A DNA stretch of 64,000 nt from Archangiaceae bacterium (lineage in GTDB: Bacteria > Myxococcota > Myxococcia > Myxococcales > Myxococcaceae). The stretch spans positions 62,001 to 126,000 of the forward strand of contig JADJNS010000005.1 in the NCBI GenBank assembly GCA_016714225.1, given 5' to 3'. Positions 56,728 through 64,000 of this stretch are shown piece after piece. The notes under the pieces are model-generated. The model ran no database searches and was not told where the DNA came from. It saw only the letters and a program-made list of their open reading frames with translations. Position numbers and translations under genes: made by a program. Each line of letters begins with the position of its first letter. The first letter of the stretch is position 1.

Positions 56728-57473
56728 CTACCGCGGGGCGCACTCGAGCTCTAGGCCGCGCCTTGGACACGCGTTTCCCGGCAGAGGAGCACGCGGCAAG
56801 CGAATGCCGCTGCTCGCCGTGAAGGACTGGGCGGAAGACTGACGGCCTCGAGGCTCGAGGGCGATCACGAGCCGCCCCGCTAGGGAACAGGCGCGAAAAA
56901 GAATGGCCGAGGGTGCTGACCTCGCCCCTGAGAGACCCGAACGGCGGCGCTTCTTTGCGCGTTTGTTCCCGCGCGACGGCCTCAGCAGCGGCGTGCCGCA
57001 AGGTCAGGCGCACCGACGGAGACTTCGTCGCCGGAGAGGAAAAGCCTTCAGTTCCGAGAACGCTCTGCGACTTCGGCTTCCATGGCATCGCCGGGTGCAG
57101 CCTGCCGCCCTTATCGGCCCTCGTGGGGTGACGGACCCACGTCGCACCAGGTTCTCTTGGTCGCTCGCCCCCGTCGCATGCGGTTGCCTGCCGCGGGCGA
57201 GCGCGACGCCCTGGTGGCGGCTGAGAACGACGGCATTTCGGGGCGGGCACTTGAGCTGAAGGTGTGGCGCGAGACGCTCGAGCGCCCACCCGACCTCACC
57301 CCGCACCTGCGCCGCGGTCGGGCACCTGCCGCTCCATCAGCTCGGGAAGAGCAGGTGCGCCAGACCATGGTCGGAGAAGCGCTGGGAGCCACCCAAGGCT
57401 CACGCTCGGGGCGGCGAAGCTGCTGCGCATCTCGCGGCAGCTCTTGCAGCACATCTTGAAGCGCTGAGTCAGC
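56728..57473. other. 746-nt region without an intact gene
   Basis: No complete gene is visible. Around 57017-57060, GTCGCCGGAGAGGAAAAGCC followed by TTCAGTTCCGAGAAC weakly resembles the direct-repeat unit at 43218-43410. The right part holds the HTH remnant. The rest looks like decayed coding DNA. Confidence 0.5.
57347..57467 (+). pseudogene. Remnant of a Fis-type HTH (sigma-54 activator C-terminus)
   Basis: EEQVRQTMVGEALGATQGSR leads, after one base shift at about 57411, to AAKLLRISRQLLQHILKR and a stop at 57467. This closely follows the Fis-type helix-turn-helix at the end of sigma-54 activators (NRxxAAxLLGISRxTLxxxLKR). The AAA+ core is absent; upstream residues (ALVAAENDGISGRALELKVW) could be part of the linker. 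It appears to be the tail of a lost activator. Confidence 0.5.
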
Positions 57474-57695
57474 TCACTTGGGCGTGCCGAGAATGCGGTC
57501 GTTGCCGACGACCTCGTCCCACTCGTTGCCGTAGCCTTCGTAGTGAATCTTGTACTTCTCGCCGCCGACGACCTCGATGATGACCGCGGGGTAGTTGCTG
57601 CCCTTCCACTCGACCATCAGGTGGTCACCGACCTTGCGACTCGAGCAGGCGGTGACCAGCAGCAAGGCGACGACGACTGCGAAACGCTTGAGCAT
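57474..57695 (-). CDS. Small lipoprotein with Tudor/Agenet-like domain
   Basis: This 73-residue protein starts at 57695. The signal ends LLLVTAC. The mature part HLMVEWKGSNYPAVIIEVVG and YKIHYEGYGNEWDEVV follows the Tudor-knot/Agenet pattern (VxWKGxxYPAxVxxV...KYKIHYxGxxxxWDExV), a small beta barrel better known from chromatin proteins. Its role in the bacterial envelope is unknown. Confidence 0.78.
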   Translation of the reverse strand: MLKRFAVVVALLLVTACSSRKVGDHLMVEWKGSNYPAVIIEVVGGEKYKIHYEGYGNEWDEVVGNDRILGTPK

Positions 57696-57853
57696 GAGAC
57701 CTCGAGGGGACTTCGGGGTGGAGAGCACCAACCAGCAATCGGCGGACCCGGCGCAGACCCGCGACTCGCCGGCCGTGCCAGCGAGAATGTCACGTGCCAC
57801 TCGTGCGCGCGACCGTGACATTCGGAAAATTCGCTCGGTGGCTGCCCCAGAAG

Positions 57854-58904
57854 CTACGCGGCGCGCTTCACGGGGAGCCGCGCGGCGCCGGCGCGCGAGG
57901 CTCCACAGCCAGCGGTGCGCCCTGCCGTGAATCGGCTGCGGCTCACCGCGCGCCGCGGCCACCCGCGCCATGGCTTCGTGAAAGATGGGCACGTACCGCA
58001 GCGCGGGCGGCGTCACCTTGAGGCTCAGCTTCAGGCCCCGCACCACGGTGGCCATCTCGGCGCGCTCGCGCCTGCCGAAGCGCAGCCCATAGGCGTGCGC
58101 CAGCGGCTCGGGCAGCATCGCGGCGGTCGCCACCTCGAACATCGCGCGCGTGGCCCGGCTCAGGCCCGGCACCGCGAACAGCAGGTCGATGGGCTTGGGG
58201 TCGTCGGCCATCAGCAGCCCCGAGAGAAACGTGGTCATGTTCCCGGTGGCGATGAGCTGCTCGCGCAGCGCGCGCTCGGCGTGCCCGACCCGCAGCGCCC
58301 CGCCCGCGACCATGCGCGCCAGGTACTGCTTGAAGTCGGCGTAGGTGGGCGGCGGCACCTCGGGCGGAATTCCGAACGCGGCCGAGAACCGCAGCGTCTC
58401 GGCGTAGAAGCGCTCGCGCTGGGCCACCGACAGCGGCCGCACCAGCAGCTCGTACACCTCGAAGCTGGTGTCGATGAGGGTGGCCTGCACCCAGAAGAGC
58501 AGCTCGGGGTCGAGCGCGCGGTACTTCACCCCGACCGGCCCCGAGTCGATGACGCCCCTTCACGCTGCGGTGCCGACGTGCACGCGGTCGGCGATGCCCA
58601 GCGCCGTGTCGAGGTCACCGAACACGATGCGGTACACCGCGTCGAAGGTGCGCAGGGTGCGGCCGAGCAGGTCTTCGCGGTAGTTGCTGTGCTGGCGCAC
58701 CGCCGAGCTCACCGCGGGGTGCGCGAGCTGCAGCAGCAGCGCGCGGCCACCCCCGAAGGCGATGGCCAGCTCGCGCAGAATCTCCCACGCGCCGCTGTGC
58801 GGGCCGAACAGCCCTTCGACCGGGCCCGCCGCGCTGTGCACCAGCCCGGCGCGCAAGGCCCGGTAGCGCTCTTCGTCCTGACGGCGCTCGTCCATCGACC
58901 GCAT
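57854..58904 (-). pseudogene. MpaB-like DUF2236 oxygenase-family protein, frameshifted
   Basis: The N-terminal frame (MDERRQDEERYRALRAGLVH, FGPHSGAWEILRELAIAFGG, LLLQLAHPAVSSAVRQHSNY) breaks near 58562 and continues as VKYRALDPELLFWVQATLID, TSFEVYELLVRPLS. A further shift near 57890 gives a Lys/Arg tail and TAG at 57854; otherwise the frame reads on into the Tudor-like lipoprotein with no stop. HPAV and the His/Tyr-rich core fit the DUF2236/MpaB heme oxygenase family. The start is 58904 or 58895. Confidence 0.75.
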
Positions 58905-58952
58905 CTTCTGACTTCGCCACCACAGCGTCCAGCCGTAGGGTCGCGGGCCGCC

Positions 58953-60612
58953 ATGCGCACCCTTTCTCTTCTCTTGCTCTGCGTCGGCTGTGCCACTGAG
59001 CTCGAAGTTCACCCGGCCCGACGAGCTGGAGCAGATTGCCCGCGACACAGTGGCGCCGGTGCCGGCGCGAAAGATTGCCCACCTCACCTCGTGGGCCCTC
59101 GAGCACCCGCTGCCCGAGCGCATCGAGCACGCCGCGCTCACCGGCACCGACACGCCGGTGACCCAGCTCGCGCTCACCGCTGCGGCCGGCCGCTTTCGCC
59201 TCACCCGCGACCTGACCTGCATCGCCGACGAGCGCGCGCGCATCGCGCTGGCCTACGACGGCGCCGAGCCCGGGCTGGTGTTGAGCGCGTTCATCGAGGC
59301 CCGCTGCGGCTCTCCCTCGCACCACGTGCGGGTGTGGAACCTCTTCGGAGAGACCCGCGAGACCGAGACCGACGACGCGCTCATCACGCGGTGGGCCGAG
59401 TCGCTCACCACCGGCCTGGCCGCCATTCCCGCCGGGGCCACCGCCGGCATCGCGCTGCGCCGCGGCGGCAAGAAGGCGCACCTCGCGGTGGCGTTCTCGG
59501 TCGACCCGGCGCGCTTCGAGCCCATCTCCATCTACGCCGAAGACGGCGTGGTGCGCGTGCCCGGCTCGATGCTCAACCCGACCGAGCGGGTGTGGGGCGA
59601 AATCAACCAGGGAGAAGACGACTCGGCGCCCTGCGTGGCGAACCCCGCGGTGCAGCTGCCCGACTTCGAGCTGGCCTGCCCGGTGAGGCCCGGCAGCCCG
59701 CACGACTGGGTCGGCATCTGGTCGCGCGCTCCCGGCCGCTTTCTCGGAGACACCGTGCTCACCGCGATGGTGTTCAGCCACCGCGCCCCGTCGCCGACCT
59801 TCGTGAACCCCACCCTGGGTCAGCAGCGCGACGGCTCACCGCAGGCGTTTCTCGAGGCGCTCAACGCGCAGCGCAGCAAGATGGGCCGCGCGCCGATGAC
59901 GCTGTCGAGCCCGCAGACCGACGTGGCGAAGTCGCTGGTGCCGCCGTACGTCGCGGCGCAGGTGCGCGGAGACCCGCTGCGCGCCGACCGCATCGCGCTC
60001 GGCCTCATCGCCGGCTGGCGCGTCGAGGGCGCGGTCACCGACGGCTGGTTCACCTCGAGCGAGGTGCCGGCCGACGCGGCTCCCGAGCTGCTCGCGGCGC
60101 TGCTCGAGCTGCCGGGCGGCAGAAGCCAGCTGTTGGCCAGGGGCTCACACGTGCTCGCGCTGGGGCAGCTCGACAACGGCGGGGTGACCGACTCGCTGGT
60201 GTGCACCTACTCGCTGCTCGACGAGCCGCAGCCCAGCGTCGAGCGGCAGCGCGCGCTCTTCGAGCAGCTCAACGCCGAGCGCAAGCGTCGCGGCCGCAGC
60301 GAGGCGCAGTGGGTGCAGCTGCCCAGCAAGACGGCCGAGACGGTGGCGGCGGCGGTGCGCGCCGGCGCGATGACGCCCAACGACGGCTTGAGCGACCTGA
60401 TGCAAGACGCGGTGAACACCGTGCAGCGCCCGGTGCGCGGCTGGCAGTTCACCGCGTCGTCGCTCGACGAGGTGAGGTGGCCCGACGAGCTGGTCGACCG
60501 GCCCAACCTGCAGGTGACGATGACCATCGCGCCCTACAAGTCGCCCGACCTGCCGTGGACGCAGTACCTCTTCCTGGTGGTGCTGTTCGAAGGCGCCGGC
60601 ACCCAGGCGTAA
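58953..60612 (+). CDS. Lipoprotein with possible CAP-like domain (one frameshift near the start)
   Basis: The ATG at 58953 encodes a lipoprotein signal (LSLLLLCVGC). A single-base change near 59005 joins it to a 530-residue frame (FTRPDELEQIARDTVAPVPA onward) that runs unbroken to 60612. Without the repair, GTG 58990 is the only start and no signal is present. A later section, LEALNAQRSKMGRAPMTLSS, resembles the opening helix of CAP/SCP domains, but the catalytic His/Glu set is not clear. Unknown function. Confidence 0.7.
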
Positions 60613-60619
60613 AAAGAGG

Positions 60620-61073
60620 TCAGCGCTTCAGCTCGCGCTTGAGCGCGCTCATGGTCGAGTGCGTGGTCTCTTGCTGGGGCAGCAGCTGCGTGGTGACGAT
60701 GCTGCGCGCCCGGGCCCCAGCTTCGACAGGTCTTCGCGGTAGTCGCGCAGGCCGTGGTCTTCACCCGCCTCGAGGGCGTCGATGGCCGCCTTCTCGCCGA
60801 ACACGCTCGCGCTCGACTCGATCGCCTTGGTCATCGCGCCCCAGGGCCCGACCCATCAGACGGAGCGCCGCCGAGCGACAGAATCTTCGCGCGCAGCGCC
60901 GCGACCCGCTCGGCGTGCGACTGCCGGCACGCATCGAGCCGCGACCGCGACGGGCTGTCGACGGGCAGCTTCTGCAGCGCAATCGCGTAGGTCTCGACCG
61001 CCGAGATTTCACCCCGCAAGAAGCTGTTCAGCTGATCGATGTTCCGGTTGTCGCCAGTGTTTGCCATTGCCAT
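60620..61073 (-). pseudogene. Ferritin-like DUF2383 four-helix protein, frameshifted
   Basis: The start (NTGDNRNIDQLNSFLRGEIS, AVETYAIALQKLPVDSPSRS) has the DUF2383/PA2169-type opening. Shifts near 60840 and 60710 lead through AIESSASVFGEKAAIDALEA, GEDHGLRDYREDLSKL to an end MSALKRELKR at 60620. Joined length is about 150 residues, which is normal. Members of the family are often stress or sporulation related. Confidence 0.72.
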
Positions 61074-61097
61074 GACTGTGCTCTCCTTTTGCGTGTG

Positions 61098-61471
61098 TCA
61101 GCGGAGCGTGAGCCCGCCGTCGAGCGGGAAGCCCTGAGGCCCACCGCCAAAGCCGCCGGAACCACCCGTGCCGCCCATCCCACCGGTTCCACCGAAGCCA
61201 CCGGCAGTGCCGCCGGCGCCGCCGCAGCCGCCGCCGGGGGCTGGTTCATGCCGCCCATGCCGCCCAGGCCGCCCGGGTTGTCGGGCGTCGGCCGGTTGGG
61301 AATGCCGGTGGGGTTCGAGCCCGGAGTGGGGAGGTCGGTCGGACGCCCCGGCGCCCCGGGGGGGCTCATGCCGGTCGGCGGGCTGCCGAGGGGAGCGCCG
61401 GTCTGGGCGAACACGGTGAGAGCGCCGAAGCTGACCGCCGCGGCAAGGACGAGAATGATTGAAGAACGCAT
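61098..61471 (-). pseudogene. Small Pro/Gly-rich secreted protein, frameshifted
   Basis: A signal peptide (MRSSIILVLAAAVSFGALTV) is followed by a Pro-rich section (PPGAPGRPTDLPTPGSNPTG). At the G/C run near 61234 the frame changes; the alternative frame gives a clean Gly-rich tail (GGTGGMGGTGGSGGFGG) and stop at 61098. Structural or surface protein; not recognised. Confidence 0.6.
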
Positions 61472-61550
61472 GCCCGGCGCTTGTGCATCGGCCGGGCCCC
61501 TTCGAATTGCCGCGAGGTTGTGCGTTCAGAGCGGGGCTGTTCGCCTCAGT

Positions 61551-62027
61551 TCACCGAACGGTGCCGGCAAAAACGTTCGAGGCCTTCGCCAGCAGCACCG
61601 ACCCCTCGGAGTCTGCTGGCACCCGCTGGTAACCGAGCCGCTGGTACAGCGACAGGGCACGCACATTGGTCTCCAGCACCTTCAGCTTCACCTGCTGCAC
61701 CCCGTGGGTCGCCGCGGCGTGCGCCTCGATGAGCGCCAGGGCCTTCGCCCCCAACCCGCGGCCCTGCGCTTCGGGCGCCACGCAGATGCCCACGTAGCCC
61801 GACTCGCCGCGCACAATCTCGGTGAGCTGCACGAACCCCGCGCACGCGCCGTCGCAGTCGATGACGAAGAAGGCTCCGGTGGGGTCGGCGGTGCGCCGCC
61901 GCAGCCATTCGCGCACGTCACCCGGCCGGGGCCGCGCCATCAGCTGCGCCTGCAGCGCCGCGTCAGAGCGAATGCGGGTCAGCACCGGCAGGTCTTGGTG
62001 CGACCACGCTCGCAGGCTCACCCTCAC
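61551..62027 (-). CDS. GNAT-family N-acetyltransferase
   Basis: This 158-residue protein has the acetyl-CoA binding motif APEAQGRGLGAKAL at about 86-99, preceded by SGYVGICV and followed by LKVLETNVRALSLYQRLGY, the standard GNAT motif B. The ATG at 62027 overlaps the DegT stop, so it may acetylate the amino-sugar that the DegT enzyme makes. Intact. Confidence 0.92.
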   Translation of the reverse strand: MRVSLRAWSHQDLPVLTRIRSDAALQAQLMARPRPGDVREWLRRRTADPTGAFFVIDCDGACAGFVQLTEIVRGESGYVGICVAPEAQGRGLGAKALALIEAHAAATHGVQQVKLKVLETNVRALSLYQRLGYQRVPADSEGSVLLAKASNVFAGTVR

Positions 62028-63164
62028 GCAGTGCGCCTCGCGCCGCCCAGCTCGAGCACCTCGCGCACCTGCGCCGCGACGTAGCGCGCGTCGTTGGGCG
62101 TGAGGCAGCCGGCGGTGGGCAGGTTGATGCCGCGCGGGCTCAGGCCGTATGCCACCGCGTTGCGCTCGCGCGCGCGGTGCGCCTCGAGCTCACCGGCGAA
62201 CGCCGGCAGGCTCGAAAGCGGGTGAAAGAACGGCCGGGTCGCGATGCCGCGCTCGTCGAGGCGCGTCTGCAAGAGCGCGACTTCTCGATGCCCCAGCGGG
62301 GGTGCAGCACGAGCGTCACCATCCAATAGCTGTTGAGGGTGCCTTCGGGCTCGGCGTTCAAGGTGAGGCCCTCGCACCCGGGAACGCCTGCGGTGCGGCG
62401 AACAGCGCGCGGCGGTGCGCCACCAGCTCGCCCAACCGCTCGAGCTGCGCGAGGCCAGCGCCGCCGGCAGCGCGCTCATCTTGTACTTCTGCGCCACTTC
62501 CCCATTCTGAAACGAGAAGTCGCCGGGCGCGCGGCCGTGGTCGCGCAGCACCTGCACGCGGCGGTGCAGCGCCTCGTTGGTGGTGATGAGCATGCCGCCC
62601 TCGCCGGTGGTCATGGTCTTCGAGCCGTGAAAGCTGAAGCAGCCGAAGGTGCCGAAGGTGCCCGCGGCGTGACCGCGGTACCGGCTGCCGACCGCCTCGG
62701 CCGCGTCTTCGACGAGGGCCACCTTGCGCGAGCGGGCCAGCGCGCAGAGCGCGTCGAAGTCGGGCATGCCGCCGTACAGGTCGACGGGAATGATGGCGCG
62801 GGCGCGGGGTCAGGCAGCAGCCCACCGAGTCGACCGACAGGCACCAGGTGGTCGGGTCGACGTCGGCGAACACCGGGGTCGCGCCGACGTACTTCACCGC
62901 CGCGGCCGTCGCTATCCACGTGACGTCGGGGACGATGACCTCGTCTCCCGGGCCCACCCCCAGCGCGAGCAGCGCGAGGTGCAGCGCCGAGGTGCACGAG
63001 GGCAGCGACACCGCGAACGGCACGTCGTGGGCCTCGGCGAAGGCGCGCTCGAAGCGCTCGTTGAACACGCCGGCGTTCTCGTACCAGGCGCTCTCGACGG
63101 CCTCGGCGACGTAGCGCTTCTCGAGGGCGGTGATGCTCGGCCCGCTGACGGGTATCTTCTTCAT
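62024..63164 (-). pseudogene. DegT/DnrJ/EryC1 aminotransferase, frameshifted
   Basis: The N-terminus (KKIPVSGPSITALEKRYVAE, VPFAVSLPSCTSALHLALLA, PDVTWIATAAAVKYVGATPV) is intact, with shifts near 62815, 62450, 62380 and 62285. The PLP lysine motif FHGSKTMTTGEGGML is readable in the second frame. The end (LPTAGCLTPNDARYVAAQVR) is in the last frame. The family makes amino sugars in O-antigen and secondary metabolite pathways. Overlaps the GNAT start. Confidence 0.85.
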
Positions 63165-63180
63165 CGCGCGGTGCTCTCTT

Positions 63181-63889
63181 CTAGCGCACGCACTTCAGCC
63201 AGCCGCCGGGGCAGGCGGTGATGAGCAGCTTCGCGTCCATCGTCTCGTCGACCTGGAAGCGGTGGTTCGACTTGAGGAACTCGCGAACCGCGCTGCGCGG
63301 GCTGTTGCCCTTCTTCCACGGCCGGTCGGGGAAGCAGTGGTCGGGCATCTCTTCGATGAGGGTGTCGAACACCACCAGGTAGCTGCCCTTGCTCACCAGG
63401 CCCGAGTAGGCCGCCAGCTCGTCGAGCACGTGCTGGTGGGTGTGGTTCGAGTCGAGCGTCACCAGCACCGGCCCGCGGCCGGCCACGCGCTCGCGCACCT
63501 GCTGCACGGTGGCCTCGGCGGTCGACGAGCCCTGAATGAGGTGAATGCGCTTGCGCATCGGGTGCGCGTCGAGCGCCGCGCGGTTGTGGGCGCGAATGTC
63601 GATGTCGACGCCGATGACCTCGCGGTCGCCGCCCAGCAGCTCGAGCAGCGACGCGTAGCAGACGAGCGAGCCGCCGTGAGCGACGCCGGTCTCGACGATG
63701 ACGCTGGGCTGAATGCGAAAGATGAGCTCCTGCATCGCCATCACGTCTTGCGGCAGCTGAATGATGGGGCGCCCCATCCACGTGAAGTTGTAGGTGTACT
63801 TGTGGCGGCCGATCTTTCTCAGACCACTCGCGCGAGAGGGCGTGCAGCTCGGGGTCTTTGGCCTGCGCTTCGAGGTTCGCTTCGTTCAT
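63181..63889 (-). CDS. CmcI/cephalosporin hydroxylase-like methyltransferase (one frameshift)
   Basis: From the ATG at 63889 the first 24 residues (MNEANLEAQAKDPELHALSR) are in one frame; after one base near 63818 the rest (IIQLPQDVMAMQELIFRIQP, VIVETGVAHGGSLVCYASLL, GVDIDIRAHNRAALDAHP, VTLDSNHTHQHVLDELAAY) follows to 63181. It matches the CmcI family found in sugar-modification clusters, with a SAM-like GVAHGGSL loop. It is probably part of the same cluster as the DegT gene. Confidence 0.82.
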
Positions 63890-64000
63890 GACACGGGCTC
63901 CTTCCAGGAGAGGGTTTGAGAGGTGAACAGGGCGCGGCCATCGGGGCCGCAGTTGGCGAGCAGGTCGAGCGCCGAGACGAACGGGGTGAACTCACCGTGG
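63886..64000 (-). CDS. Partial CDS upstream of the CmcI-like gene
   Basis: The last 37 residues of a gene continue from beyond the right edge (HGEFTPFVSALDLLANCGPD ... SWKEPVS) and stop at TGA 63886-63888, overlapping the next ATG by 4 nt. It is therefore the upstream gene of the sugar-modification operon. The family cannot be assigned from the fragment. Confidence 0.6.
   Translation of the reverse strand, partial: HGEFTPFVSALDLLANCGPDGRALFTSQTLSWKEPVS

Overview
The window is high-GC DNA from a flagellated member of the Myxococcota (Deltaproteobacteria in older taxonomy). The evidence is very GC-rich coding sequence, many lipoproteins, Gly/Ala/Ser/Thr-rich 'GGTAGGS' surface-protein tracts, a MYXO-CTERM-like C-terminus at 55 kb, a sigma-54 activator with a divergent PAS-type kinase, and DUF4154/YfiR and DUF6029 families. 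The species cannot be named from the sequence.

From 1 to about 31 kb there is one large flagellar region. A minus-strand operon (9253 to 1) runs sigma-54 activator, TPR protein, flgB, flgC, fliE, fliF, fliG, fliH, fliI, a MotE-like protein, then a truncated gene that may be fliK. It diverges from a sensor kinase (9464). After a convergent fliJ, a plus-strand operon (12175 to 21229) runs flgF, flgG, a miniature FlgA-like gene, flgH, flgI, a FlgJ-like rod protein fused to an M23 peptidase, flgM, flgN, flgK, flgL and a 664-residue gene of unknown function. A minus-strand cassette of SGNH hydrolase, SxtJ, carbamoyltransferase and DUF5989 sits between that operon and the filament operon. The filament operon is fliC, fliD, fliS, two small genes and a glycosyltransferase. 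A good -24/-12 promoter precedes flgF. flgD, flgE, flhA/B and fliMNPQR are not in the window.

From 29.7 to 48.6 kb the genes are metabolic and envelope: a PPi-type phosphofructokinase, a desaturase-like flavoprotein with a UbiA prenyltransferase, large surface lipoproteins, a LuxR-type regulator, an (alpha/alpha)6-like protein, a Cys-rich lipoprotein / thioredoxin lipoprotein / DUF1684 operon, and a TlpA-DUF6029 pair leading to a TonB-dependent receptor and YfiR.

From about 48.7 to 63.9 kb many recognisable genes are broken by single-base indels: TonB receptor, GMC oxidoreductase, MYXO-CTERM protein, MpaB-like DUF2236, DUF2383, DegT aminotransferase and CmcI-like protein. Several indels look like lost bases in short C or G runs, so consensus error is at least as likely as gene decay. 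The right end holds a sugar or surface-polysaccharide modification cluster.

Intergenic DNA holds three repeat types: two elements with inverted hexamer arms (GTCCAC)n...(GTGGAC)n; a 35-bp (GGGCGC)4 element present twice in opposite orientations; and a nested inverted/direct repeat at 43.1-43.5 kb.
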